Shown here piece after piece: positions 12,775 to 24,476 of a DNA stretch of 64,000 nt. Source of the stretch: Ligustrum vulgare (Eukaryota; Streptophyta; Magnoliopsida; Lamiales; Oleaceae); NCBI GenBank assembly GCA_963555705.1, contig OY743183.1, forward strand, positions 45,063,466-45,127,465, given 5' to 3'. Within the stretch, counting starts at the first letter, position 1. Each line of letters opens with the position of its first letter. Made by a program: the position numbers and the translations under genes. Below the pieces are notes generated by a model. That model was not told the DNA's origin and made no database searches. It was given only the letters and a program-made list of their open reading frames with translations.

Positions 12775-14880
12775 TGTTCATTTTGCAAGACAAATTTTTG
12801 AGTGGATAAACGTTATAAAACATGTCATAATTCGAAGTTCTCACTTTGTTGTAGGGGTGAACACAATTTGGTTTGAGCGGTTTATAGTAATATTTCAAAC
12901 CAAACCATTTAAAGCGGTTTGGAATTTTTCTAAACCAAACCAAACCAAACTAAACCAAACCATGTCATTTTCTAAATAAAATCAAACAAAACCATTTTTT
13001 GCGGTTTGGTGCGGTTTGAAACCACTGATTGCCAACGAATGAATTTGTATATTTCAAAGCAAGCCCAAAGACACATATTCGTCTAAAATTTCGAGTTGAA
13101 ACTAACTCAATAATAATATTCAGTTTCTATTTGAGTGCTTTATTTGAATCAATTCATGTTGGTTAAAAAAAAAAATAATTATATAAAAGCAAACATTTAA
13201 ATTTTTCTTAAATAAACTATAGTTAGTTCTTACATTAAAATTTATATTTTAAGAAAATGTCTTGGATGATGATTATGAAATGTAGGAGCAAGAATTATTT
13301 TCAAATGGTTGTTGATTTGAACAAATTAATCTTTGACTCCTTAATTTTGATTTCTTACAAATTAATCTTTGATTCCTTAATTTTGATTTCTTGATAATAA
13401 AAAGTGTGTTGCATTTTTTTTAAAAAATGAACGTTGCCTTTATTTATTTATTTTTAATTTTTTAAAATTTGGCGGGTTGACTGTTTGAAACCACGGTTTT
13501 GACAATTGAAACCTAAACCGAACCGTTTAAGGAGGTTTGGAATTATTCAAAATCGAACAAACCAATTTCACATTTGAAACCGAACCAAACCATTTGTTGC
13601 GGTTCAGTTTCACGGTTTATTTGTTCACCCATACTTTGTTGTATGCAAAGGAAAGTGAAGATTCCTCTTATGGAAGATCGTTCTCTTATTTTGAAAGATT
13701 GGTTATATGGCAGTACGACATGATTAAGAATTTTGTGGAGAACATTCAAACATATAATATGATGTTTTCGTTCACTTCTATGGGGGAATAGATAATGGGT
13801 TGAATGATGATAGAGGGCCTCCCGTATTCAGATTACACAGTCAAAATTGCCATAAGATTTGGAGTCTGTTGCATGATGATGATTCAGCTCCGCAATTTGC
13901 TTAGCTTTACATTGTTGACAATGCGAATGAGGTTGAAAGCAGAAAAATGGCCGTGGGTACGTATTATGTATTTATTGCTTATATATTATTGTGATAGTCT
14001 AAAATTTAATTTATATCTTTTAATGCCCCCTGGTAGGAGTGAATCATGCGATTCAATGTTGCATGATTGTATAGTTTCTGATTTGAAGGATATGTTAGAC
14101 AAAAACAAATTGGTAAGGCAGTTTAGGTCGGTTAGAGAAAAGATGATTGAGGAAAACACTTCAAATGTAAGACTTATACTTATTGTTCGATGGGCGACCG
14201 ATGATAGGCGATATGATTTGCATGTTGTCAATGAAATTGCTGGATTGATTGTCGATGGATTTTGATACACAACCTGGACATAGGGATATCATTATTACGC
14301 TACGTGGTGGACCGTTGCAGTGGATAAGCGAAGTACATCATCTTTATTTTCCTTTGCAGTATCCATTCCTCTTTCTGATAAATATTGATCATATATAGAG
14401 ATTGTGAAATGGAACAAGGTTCATAGTTACAAAACTTGGTGATCATGTTCTAGAAGGTCAAATTCTTTCTGGCAGCATTGTAGGACACAAATTCTTTATT
14501 CCAATGATATCATTAAGCCCTTTTGATTCAAGGATACTTATTAGATTTCAAAGAAGACAATTTTCATTGATGGTGTCCTATGCCATGACTATCAATAAGA
14601 GTCAGGGATAATCACTCTTACATGTTTGACTTTTTCTTAAACGGCTGTTGTATACACATGGACAACTTTATGTAGCGATTTTTATGGTGACAAATCGTTT
14701 AGGATTAAAGATGTTGATTTGTGATAAAAATGGAAGACTAACAAAATCAATTAATCAACAAACAATGTTGTGCACAAAGAAGTATTCCAAAATTTGTAGT
14801 CATATGAAATCGATAAATAATGATCATATCACTTATTTGCAAAATTTATTTATTTTATTTAAAGGATTCATCTAATTTCA
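12755..14880 (+). pseudogene. Helitron Rep/helicase pseudogene
   Basis: The intact family encodes a rolling-circle replication initiator fused to a PIF1-type helicase. Readable here are a DPTFKCSFCKTNF piece (about 12755-12800), a segment around 13745-13960 with FTSMG, RGPPVFRLHSQNCHKI and a region ending NEVESRK, a segment at 14038-14385 (SDLKDM, EENTSNVRL, ending LQWISE and LQYPFLF), and the helicase C-terminus at 14405-14800 (LGDHVLEG, FIPMISLSP, FQRRQFSLMVSYAMTINKSQ, HGQLYVA). The Rep catalytic core and helicase Walker motifs are deleted between the last two pieces. Stops and frameshifts are common, and a MITE interrupts the 5' part. It is non-functional. Confidence 0.85.
12852..13633. 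mobile_element. hAT-type MITE nested in Helitron 2
   Basis: The ends TAGGGGTGAACA and TGTTCACCCATA form a terminal inverted repeat, flanked by an exact 8-bp TSD, CTTTGTTG (12844-12851 and 13634-13641). The 782-bp interior is filled with GGTTTGGTTT / AAACCAAACC words and lacks a transposase. It splits the Helitron coding remnant, whose reading resumes after the right TSD. Confidence 0.85.
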
Positions 14881-14938
14881 CATTGAATTATCTTTATCCA
14901 AATGTTTCTTCCCATGCATCGCACGGGTGATTCACTAG

Positions 14939-15674
14939 TTTACTAACATGTCCCTTGAGGTCAATACATACAAAATTCACACACAAATCAAAATTTCCTC
15001 ATTCGTGTATCCAAAAATTTGAAAAATTACCTCATCATCTTCAAGATTTCAACAACTTGCTCCAACTTCTTCATCTCACCGTTAGTTGGGTTCAATCTCT
15101 CTTCAATGTTGTCCCTCTATAAAGCTCTCATTTGAATTTTGAAGAAACCCCGATGCGAATTGAGTTTGAATAGACATGATTTTGATGGCCGCAAAGATGA
15201 GGGGGGGGTGAGGTTGTGGGTTGGAGCAACATTGTTGTGGGATTGTATCATAGGGTTCAGTCGCTCTTCATCATTCTCCCTCGGTTAGTCTTATCAGGTA
15301 ACATTTATGCTGGATTTTCTATATGCATTTTTTTTTTCTTTATGCAAAAAGGTGATCCTGGCTGAACGAGGGACAATTGATGATAAAATGCATTTTTTTT
15401 GTACTCTACTGAAAATGACCCTGCAGGTGTTGTGGACCATCGGGCAGACATCTTTGATAATTAGAACTGTAATTATCGGCATCTATGCCAGCTTTAATTT
15501 CTGAGATTGCAATTCAACTATCCAAAAATTGTACCAAAAGGAGACCATATATGAAGATCAAAACAATGTGAAATGTTGCAAAAGAAGGATAATAGAATTG
15601 TTCAGTATTTTTTTGTTTGCAAATCTATGTGTTCATGATTCTCGGTATTTACATACTAGTTGTTAATTTTCCAA
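14939..15674. other. Intergenic, no recognisable gene
   Basis: AT-rich DNA after Helitron 2. Short ORFs on both strands at 15294-15504 overlap one another and have no recognisable domain. A run of seven G lies near 15202. Confidence 0.4.
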
Positions 15675-15888
15675 GGCTGTGTTTGATTGCTTGTGATTTG
15701 CTTGTAAAATGTCACTTCATAGAAAATGTTTTCCTGGTATTGTGTTTGATTGAAACTTTTTTACTGAAAAATATTTTCTAGGTACAAGTACTTGATGCAC
15801 AACATAGGTCATTTTCCAAGAAAACTTGTTCTCATCAAAACGGTGAGAAAATATTTTCTCACTTATTCCATCCTACGAATCGAACACA
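15675..15888. mobile_element. Degenerate PIF/Harbinger-like MITE
   Basis: It begins GGCTGTGTTTGATTGC and ends near CGAATCGAACACACAT, an imperfect inverted repeat of the same type as the two longer MITEs at 15913 and 47932. No clean TSD is left. It lies 24 bp from the next copy. Confidence 0.45.
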
Positions 15889-15912
15889 CATGAACAAGGC
15901 AATAAACAATAA

Positions 15913-16436
15913 GGTATGTTTGATAGGTCAAGATTTTCCATGGAAAAAGAAACATTTTCCAACTTTTAACATTTTTTAGTGTTTGACAACAAATTTTGGC
16001 ATGGAAATTATTTTCCTCAACATGTCATCCATTCGCCATTTTGTGCAAAAAGGTGGAAAAGATTTGTTTTGGTTTTAGTAGGGGAAAATATTTGGCATGG
16101 AAGGTGGAAAATAATTTTGCATCACGTTTGATCAATTTTGTTGTTGTTAATTGACTTTTTTTAAAAAAAAAAATAACATTATCATTATCAAGTACAAATG
16201 TTTTGAAAAAGTAAAAATTTTTTTTATTAAAATACCTAAAATTTACTTTATTTACAATGGAAAATAATGTCAATCAAACAACGAAATTCGGAAAATTCTG
16301 AACTTTTTTCACGTAGAAAATTAAACTAATCAAACACTCTCAATTGATTTTCCAGGAAAATAATTTTCAAGCAAAATAATTTCCTTGAAAAATATTTTCT
16401 TCCACTCATTTTCCACTTTCGTAATCAAACACACCC
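15913..16436. mobile_element. PIF/Harbinger (Tourist-like) MITE, 524 bp
   Basis: The terminal repeats are GGTATGTTTGATAGG and CGTAATCAAACACACCC, with a TAA TSD on both sides (15910-15912 and 16437-16439). The interior shares TTGTTGTTGTTAATT and ATCAAGTACAAATG words with the copy at 47932-48422, so they are one family. Confidence 0.7.
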
Positions 16437-16439
16437 TAA

Positions 16440-17302
16440 GTCTATTACTATATTAAATTAAAGTAGCATAGTTGCATACATTTCCCTCCCAAATTGCCCC
16501 CCCCCCAAAATACAACACGCGTACATCCTCCAAATAAGTTTTATCGACCAAAAAATTGTATTGTGAACCAACAGTCTGGTGGGCCCCAGCTTTGGAAGAT
16601 CTCAATAGTGCTACTATAGCGGCAAAAGTACTTTTAGTTTTGTTTTGGCAGAATGCAAATGACATATATTTTGGGATTTTAAAATATACTTCTAGTTGTC
16701 AACCCTTTTCCAACCAAATATTGCATTGTCAATCAATTGTCTCGTGGGACGCGCCTACAAGCTCATTTTCTTTTACCTTCCATTACAAGAAACGTTATCT
16801 CAAGTTGTACAATTTGCAGATTAATTTTAAATTACTCATTATTAAGATAGTCGTCTATAATAAATTATCTGCATTGTTCAGTTGAAAGGCTTTGCACACA
16901 TTGACAATACTACAAAACACACTCAAATTTGCATGTTTGTAAAACTACTTCCAACTTGAATCTCCTCTATAAATGTTGTAGATCCGATTTTATCGTTGTA
17001 TTAATTTTTACTTTGATATGTTGTTTACGCCAGCTTGGTGGCTCCGGAATTAACTGCATATATATTTAGCATTTATTTGGTAACATTGTTTGGTTTATAA
17101 ATTAGTTTATTTATGATTTTTGATGTAAAAAATAATGGTTGAAAATTAAAGAGAGAAATTGTGCGTGGTTAAAAAGTAGTTTGTATTGTAATTGTAAATT
17201 TTTTGAAGAATAATTATTATTTGTTATCTTTAATATCATAAATCATATTTTCTGAATTATATATCATATATATTATTATAAAGATTTGTTTATCTTTGGT
17301 GC
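16440..17302. other. Intergenic, no recognisable gene
   Basis: No conserved coding domain. The ORF at 16556-16885 has no family signature. A copy of the dispersed GTTAAAAAGT-type repeat lies at about 17085-17215. Confidence 0.4.
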
Positions 17303-18592
17303 TGTTAAGTGCATTTTTATAAACTTTTTATGCATTAAATTAATATTTTTGGAATATCTTGAGCAAATATCTACTATTTTATGCATATTTTTTTTGTTTA
17401 AATAGGTTAATATTCAAGTTTGAGGCCAAACATCACAAAAGAAGTGCAAATTATGCTGAAATCGGGAGTTTGGGGACCATTTTGTCACTTCCAGAAAGCT
17501 TCGAAACTGCTATGCAATTAACTCAGGGACCAGATTGCAAAATTTCAAAAGTTGAGGACCTCAAGTGCAATTTTTAAGGACCTTTTTTAAAGAAATTGCA
17601 AAATTTGGGACTAAATTGATCGGCACCAAAAGATAAAGGACTGGATTGCAATTATGAAAATAACTTAGCTGCAAAATCGCACCTTGGTCGAACCACCCGA
17701 ACTCGTGGTTTGAACCGAGCCGCGCGCGAACCATGGTTCGATTCAGGGCAGAACCGGACCAGGTTAACCCGACCGAGCCTGTCCGGCCTAAAATACTGTT
17801 GTACGAGGATCTCTGGGTTTTTTGGGGTATTTTTGAGTTGTTTTGAGGGATATAAATAGAGAACTTCCTCACTTTGCTAGGGTTCATGTAAGTCTTTCCC
17901 CTTTTCATTTTTTCTTTGTATTTTGCTCTCTACTTTGTTTCTTTTAATGCATTTAAGTTTTTAATTTATTGTACTTTTACTTACTTTGTTTAATTTAAAG
18001 CTTATTATTGTTGTTGAAGTTTCATTATTAATCTCTTAAGTTAGTTTGTTGTTAAAATGATTTTGTTAGTTGTTAAATGTTGTTGTTATTTTATTATGAG
18101 TTGATTTTCATTATGGGCTAAGAAAAGTATTTTGTTGGGATGATTGGTGTTACTTAACTTCACTTAGTTATTTTAAGTTTATTTATTTATTTTGATTTAT
18201 TTACTTTCAAGCATTTGCATTTATGATTATTGTCTTTTAATATTGTGTACTTTGAGTTATTTATTGTCTTGCATTTATCTATCTTCAGTAGTTAATTTTA
18301 TTTACAAAATGAAAAATTAATTAAGCGTTGTTTAAGTGAAATAATGAATCCCAACTTTTTCGTATTCCATTTTCCTTATTGTTGTTAAAATTTAAAATTA
18401 GTTTGTTTATATTTTATTTTCACAAAAAAAGAATTCCAAAATCTTATTGTGTGACTTCGTTGTTAAAATTAAATTAACTAGAGTGTGCAATTGAGTATAC
18501 ATTCATCGTGAAATCGATAAACCGAACTCATAAAGTCCAATTTACTATTTGAACGCGACATGTGCGCTTGCGGTACACGATTTTAGCGAACA
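17303..18592 (+). repeat. Putative 5' LTR of the Athila-like element
   Basis: It starts TGTTAAGTGC and ends CGAACA just before the primer-binding motif, about 1,290 bp. A TATAAATAGA box (about 17851-17860) followed by GCTAGGGTTCATG looks like the LTR promoter and transcription start area. A GC-rich patch at 17690-17790 stands out from the AT-rich surroundings. Without a 3' LTR the left border is inferred. Confidence 0.5.
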
Positions 18593-18597
18593 AGTTT

Positions 18598-18615
18598 TGG
18601 CGCCGTTGCGGGGGA
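18598..18615 (+). other. Primer-binding site, Athila type
   Basis: TGGCGCCGTTGCGGGGGA is the primer-binding motif typical of Athila/Tat elements, with one change from the usual TTGCCGGGGA. It lies five bases after the inferred LTR end. Confidence 0.8.
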
Positions 18616-18740
18616 CTTTGTTACTTGTTTGCCACTTTAGTTAAGTTTAGTTTTAACAATTTTATTTTATGTTTTATTTTACTACTTTTGGTTAACCATC
18701 ATAATTTTAATCTTTCTTATTTTTGGTTTTCCTTTTATGT

Positions 18741-19488
18741 ATGCAAGATTCTAACATTGGTGAAGTAGGAAAGATTTTTGCAATGAACAATCTCTACATG
18801 GGTAATGAATATATGCTTGGAGAATATTCAAATTGTGAAATTTGTTACAAGATGCACGATAATGGACAGTGTTTGTATTGGCAATAATTTGTTTATGTCG
18901 AACCTTCTTGCGTTTAGACAATATTTGAATTGCCGAAAACAAGCAATTGACACATCCGATGCTAGTTACATGCTCTTGGGAGATTGTTTACCAGAAGATT
19001 GGGATGATGACATTACTCTTATAGGAGATGGTCCTCCATTTTTTAATGAAAAGGTACTTGGAAAATATTACAATGAGCTTGCCAAGTTGGATGAAGATGA
19101 TATGCCTATGGGAGATACCATATTTTGGGAATGGTTTAAAATGTGGGGGTATGATCCACTCTTGGGGATAAATATGAAAATCTTGCCATTGCCCATGGAT
19201 TCGAATTTTGGATCGGTCATTCAATCCGATGAGATATCAACTATTGAAGATGAGCTTGAAAAGAATGATAAGTTAATCATGAAAGAATCACAAGGGGAAG
19301 TGACAGTTAATGAGGAAGAGATTAAGTTACAATATCTCAACTTCATTGATTGCCCAACAATTAATTTTGTGATTAAGCCACTTGAGGAGGGGCAAGTCTA
19401 CATAGTTGAATTTGAATTTGATGAAGTATGCAAGTCACATGACATTGGAAGGGGCAAGGTACAAGTTTGGAGAATCAATGAAGAGTAG
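18741..19488 (+). pseudogene. Broken ORF of the Athila-like element, function unknown
   Basis: A 48-codon ORF starts at the ATG at 18741, runs through a CEIC..C cluster and stops at 18887. Coding-like sequence continues in another frame to 19488, including GDCLPEDWDDDITLIGDGPP, which suggests one frameshift. The second part is acidic and has no reverse transcriptase, protease or integrase motif. The ATG at 18805 of the longer frame is probably not the true start. I do not recognise the protein. Confidence 0.45.
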
Positions 19489-20435
19489 AACAAAACCAGA
19501 AAAAGAAAAATGGGCAAAGCATCAAAAGATTCGTTTAAAGTGCCATGAAGTGCTTTTGCGGAAAGTCGAGCTTTTGACTTTAATCAAGCGCTTTTTGGGA
19601 GGCAACCCAAGTTTCTTCTCTTTTTCTTTACTTCTTTACTTTCTTTTTAATTAATTGTCGAACTTTTTTAGGTAATAAATTTTTTTGAAAATCCTAGGTG
19701 ACATTGTCCTCAACAAGTTTGAGGGTGAACTACATTCGAATAAAAGCTTAGGTCAATTTCAAACATCACAAATAAGTATCGAATCAGGGAAGTTTTACTA
19801 ACTCTTTTCTTCTTTACATGTTCTTATTTTCACATTGAGGACAATGTGTAATTCAAGTTTGGGGTGTAGATTTCATTTTGTACTTAATCATGTTAGATAG
19901 CCTTGCCGGCTCAAGATGTTGTGATGTTTGATTTTGTCCATTGTGTTTTGGATATTGATATGCTAGATAGCCTTGTCAGCTCAAAATGATTTAATGTTTT
20001 AAATTGCTAATTAATTCACGAATTATGATCGAATATGCTACTTGTGCCTATTTTTATAAATTGCTTATCTATGAGTGATCCTAAGTTCTTTTGAGCACAA
20101 TAGTCATGAATAATTATTGTTGAGATTTGGAATCTATTGAAGGTTGGAGAAATTTGTGAAGTGGAAAAATTAGGTTGTAAGCTTGCGTTTTCAATTTTTA
20201 TCAACCTATCCAATTTCTTTTCAATGCTCTTAATCTCTTGATCATTTGTGAGACAAGTTTGGGGGTGGTCGAGCCGGTTAAGGAGACGTTCTAGATGTGT
20301 AGTGATTCCATGCATGCTTGATATAAATTTGTGTGGAGTGTTGTTGATGTTATGTTTAAGCCAAGTGATGACCAAATGCTAGAAATCTAAGCCCATTTAA
20401 TTTTTGCATTGCCTTATCTCGTAGCCTTTTTGACT

Positions 20436-20752
20436 CGAGTAATTAAGCCCGTAGGAGTATGTTGAAACTTGGTGTCTTAAGCTTGAAACTTGGGAATCAC
20501 CGGCCTAAAGCTCGCTACATGGGTCAATTAGAAAGCTTAATGAGTAGGGTACACATACACCCCTTTAAAAAAAAAAAAGCACATCATCATCATTGCATTT
20601 GCTTAATAAGTTTACCTCACTTCGTAGCATTTTTTACTCGAGTTATTAAGTCCGTAGGGGTATTTTGAAACTTGGTACCCTTTGATCTTAAAACAATCAG
20701 AGAGTTGCCGACCTAAAACTCGCTACATTGGTCAATTAGAAAGCTTAAGGGA
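20436..20752 (+). repeat. Two direct copies of about 100 bp, 204 bp apart
   Basis: TCGAGTAATTAAGCCCGTAG at about 20436 and TCGAGTTATTAAGTCCGTAG at about 20637 begin two related blocks. Each continues through TTGAAACTTGG and a CTCGCTACAT..GGTCAATTAG segment. A smaller pair built on GCTAGATAGCCTTG lies at about 19892 and 19960. Both belong to the 3' non-coding part of the Athila-like element. Confidence 0.7.
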
Positions 20753-21216
20753 ATGAGGAAGTCACGAGTAATCATCACATTAGTTCGTAGAAATCATGTA
20801 TTTGTATATGCATAATGGCTTAGATTAATAGTGGGGTTGAATATGTTTATTCGAAGCATTTGATTAATGAAGTAAGTTGAATATGTTTATTTGAATTATA
20901 TGATTTATTATACGTAAATTGGATATGTTTATGCAGAACGTGAGTTGAATATGATTATTTGAGTAAATTATCTAATAAAGTGAATATTTTACACAGCCTT
21001 TATATGTTGAATAATGTGAAACATTTTTTGATGAAAGAGAGGGAGATGAGAGAGATGTCGACGGCTTTATCGCAAAGAAGAGAATGAGGCGCTGCTGGTA
21101 TTGAAAAATTAGGACGTGTTTAATTAGTCTTGAAGGCCATTTGAGTTGAAAGGAAATTTTGGACATTAATGTAATATATTTTGTCTTTGTTTTAATTGCG
21201 AGGATCATTTGACAAA

Positions 21217-21682
21217 GGGTAATTATATTTGCACCACAATTTCTTATAATTACACTACATTTGAATTGCATTATTGGTCCCTAATTTTTTATAGATTATT
21301 ACATTTATGTTTTTTATTTTTCATCAAGTTCTTATCACTAAATTTTTAACAATTATCCAATTTTGTCATTTGTGATGGTTTTCGTCCAATTTTTTTTATT
21401 ATATTGTTTTAAAACAATGAACAAGTATTCAATTAAAATTTTGAATTTTTACTTATTAAGTGTACACGCAGTAAATAATTTTTTTTTAATCCCTCTTATT
21501 AATTTTTTTTGTCAGAAATCAATAAAAGAGACGAAATATATTAATTAATGAAAGAATTAAAATAAAAATACAATGAAAATAAGTTGAGGACATAATTGTA
21601 ATACTAATTAAAGGTTATGAAGATTTCTTACTATTAAAATGTTTTGCACATATAAGAAAATGTAGTGACAATATATTTAGCC
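21217..21682. mobile_element. Mutator-like MITE (466 bp)
   Basis: It begins GGGTAATTATATTTGCACC and ends near ATATATTTAGCC, flanked by an exact 9-bp TSD, TTTGACAAA (21208-21216 and 21683-21691). It is the same family as the element at 5072-5548. It lies about 370 bp upstream of the CK2 beta start codon. Confidence 0.75.
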
Positions 21683-21691
21683 TTTGACAAA

Positions 21692-22051
21692 ATATCGTGG
21701 AAGTGACCTTATTTTCTTTTAAGTCAAATCCCCTAATAATGCACACGGACCCCTTTCAATAAATTTATCAGCGCTGCAAAGCTAAGCTGAGCTGAGCTGA
21801 GCTGTTCCCATCGACACCACACCCATCCCACCTTCTCAGATACGTACATACTACATACATAAATACAGATATATATATATATATATTCACAAAATCAAAT
21901 TGCTAAAATCAGAGAGATATCGGGATAATCTTCTCCCGCTGTTTCCCATAAACAAAAAACCCTCAATTTTCACTCTCCTCACTCTTTCTCGCAATCGGGA
22001 GATTGATTGTCCTTCCTGCGTATAAATACGTGATATAAGCACATTATTACC
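21692..22051 (+). promoter_or_regulatory. Promoter and 5' UTR of the CK2 beta gene
   Basis: Only about 360 bp separate the upstream MITE TSD from the start codon. The stretch contains a GCTGA pentanucleotide repeat (about 21784-21803), a C-rich patch and an (AT)n run at about 21870-21887 that could serve as a TATA region. No individual factor site can be assigned with confidence. Confidence 0.45.
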
Positions 22052-23940
22052 ATGTATAGAGAAAGGGGAGGAGCAGTCGGGAAGGGGAAAATGGGACACG
22101 TGGAGAATCTGAAAAGAATCCAGGAAACCCTAGATAAGCAAATAGACCGACCTAATTCCTCATCATCTACTGTCTTTGCCAGGGGAGGAATCAACGGCAA
22201 GGATCCCCGCGCGGCCTTGAAATCGTCTACCCCGGATAATATGGCGAAATGCTCTGATGGTTAACCCTTTTATCCCTTTCTCGATAATTTTGTTATGCAT
22301 TGGCAAGAGTGTTTGTTAGTTGAGTTATTGTGATGGCCCTTGATTGATAGTTCAGGATCTTGTTTATGTAGTGTTTTTGTATGTATTTGCTTGAGTGTTA
22401 TATTGAGTGGAAGCTGATTGGGTTTTAAACAGTCAGTCAGTTGGCTCCTAGCAGTTCAAGAAAGTAGCACGTCTGTTTAAAATGTATGGTGTATCTTGAG
22501 GGGAGTTTACCTTTGTCCTGGTTAAATGTAGCTATTTAAACTTAAAGATGGGGTGTTCCTCTTTTGTGTATCTATTGATTTGCTATTGGTATTTGAGAGA
22601 ATATTATAATAAATATTTGCAATCAATCATTTATCACTTGGAGGAGTCATGCTTCTAATCTTTTTGAAAGCAAGGGGTGCCTTTGTGAATAGGGACATAG
22701 GGTTCCTATCTTGTGCTGGCTGTGCTCCGCGTTGCATTTTGTATAACTGCTGCTGCTGCTGCTCCTCCTCCTCCTTATGCAATCAATCTGTTACCATCAC
22801 CTTTTGGTTGAATTTAATTAAGTTATTATATTATTTTATTTTTTGAATATGAAAAGGAAACAAAGAATAGCAGCTTTGATGAACCTTCCCGACTTTCTTG
22901 TTTGTTGTATTATTTCAAGCTTATATAGCTATTATCTGATAGAATGATACCTTATTTATGCAAGTACCAAGACATTTTCTTTTGGGGAATAATTGCTTTT
23001 AGTTTAAATACACGGGTTGGATTTAATGATTGGGGAAGGTCAACTCGTGAAGCTAACGAAATTGGGTTGGGTTGGGTTGTGTTTAAGGTTACCGAAATCT
23101 TCTACGTAGGAAAAACGAAATATACAGATCATATTTTAACTTGTTAAATTATACTACATTTAAAACTATCCTTTTCTGATCATTTTCCTTGTTCATAATT
23201 TAGTAAAAATATATTTTAGTTAAAAAAGGTGAATATTCTTTCTTTCACAAAGTGATTATCTCAACACTAAAACGAACAAAATTGATCCAAATTTTACCTA
23301 GAAAAGGACCTAAAGAAATCCAAACTTCACAATTATTTTGACAATGAAAATGATAATTTGGTGATGTGGAAGTGTTGTTGATTTAAAAGATGATGCGATG
23401 TGTAAAAAAAAAAATATGTCACGTAAGCTAATTGTCATCCTCGTTGTGACACTCATTGTGAGTGTAGCAAAATTGAAAAATGTGTGGTTAAAAAGTTGTT
23501 TTAGAAATGGTGTTTTTTGTAAATTGTTTTATAAATTACAATGATCGCGTTAAAGAACGGAGACAAAGAAAGTATCCTAAGTTAGGAGATACCAAAAATC
23601 AAAATAGCGGGGAAAAACTTTATTGTTGTTTTGGGAACTAAATATGAAGAGGAAGATTTAATATTAAAAAGGGGGAAAGGCTAAAAGAAAAAATTGTAGT
23701 TATGCTCGTTTATTGATGATTTGAACGAACAACTTATTAATTGTAGTTAAACTTTTTGAAGAAATGTATTATTTAAATTATTTGCTTGTACCAAAATGAC
23801 CTGGACTAATAAGTAAATCCAAATTCATTGAGCCTTTTGATACAATCAAATAAAGGACTCCAAGAGAGCCATATTCTAGTTTTTGACTGAAGGGGACACC
23901 AATTGTCGCTGACTCTCTGGCCATCATCCTTTGCCCTTTG

Positions 23941-23981
<41 letters not shown>

Positions 23982-24441
23982 GGGTATAGCTTTACTTCTT
24001 TAAACTGTAAAAGGGAAATTGGATCAAAAGATAATTCCATTTTGGAGTTTTATCAATAATCTTACATAACTCCCTACCCCACACCTACCCCCATTCGCAT
24101 TTTCTCTATGTATTTGCTTAAAGTGTACTTTGTCAGTATGCTCTGTGTGTTTTTCTTCATTTCTGAATCCATTTATTCCTTTATGTGACCTTTAATTTTT
24201 AAGGAAAATGTGGATGTGGCTTACGCCTGTACATCAGTGGATGATGAGCTCTGAATTTTTTCCTACCTTATGTAGACAACGTTACAACTATATCTTTGGA
24301 AGGGACCTATGCCACTTGATTTGAGAAGTGTAAATTCCAATGCAATCTTAGTTCCTTGCTGCCGAAGAAAGTTTAATAAATTAGAGATTGCAGATTATCT
24401 GATCTCATAGTTGGATGTTCCCTTCCTTACTTGACATTGTA

Positions 24442-24476
<35 letters not shown>

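Larger units (their letters stand above)
10970..14938 (+). mobile_element. Decayed Helitron 2 with Rep/helicase remnants
   Basis: The 3' end is clear: CCCATGC, loop ATC, GCACGGG, then CTAG at 14935-14938 followed by T. The 5' end is inferred at 10970, immediately after the CTAG of Helitron 1, because TATAAAAATAGCTGAG and TTTCCCGCCAAACTC there match the 5' segments of the other Helitrons (minus strand from 47388, plus strand from 60708). The terminal TC itself has been lost. The interior has a 590-bp tandem duplication, a nested MITE and a broken helicase gene. Confidence 0.75.
17303..20970 (+). mobile_element. Athila/Tat-like Ty3-gypsy LTR element, 3' truncated, non-autonomous
   Basis: The layout fits an Athila-type element: a long putative 5' LTR, a TGGCGCCGTTGC primer-binding motif, a short non-pol coding zone, the TTTTTGGGAGGCAACCCAAG motif near 19594-19613, and the AGGACAATGTG..TTCAAGTTTGGGG region near 19837-19863 typical of the 3' non-coding part. 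No gag-pol polyprotein is present. No second LTR copy appears downstream, so the 3' end is lost, and the right border given is where recognisable sequence stops. Confidence 0.65.

Noticed and set aside
13986..14270. Antisense ORF over the Helitron helicase
   Set aside because: The plus strand clearly carries Helitron protein sequence. The antisense frame is incidental.
18805..18880. ATG at 18805 as the start of a 227-codon protein
   Set aside because: The first 25 codons overlap a better coding frame starting at 18741, so this start probably results from a frameshift.
21979..22200. Minus-strand ORFs over CK2 beta exon 1
   Set aside because: They are shadows of the real exon and have no recognisable domain.
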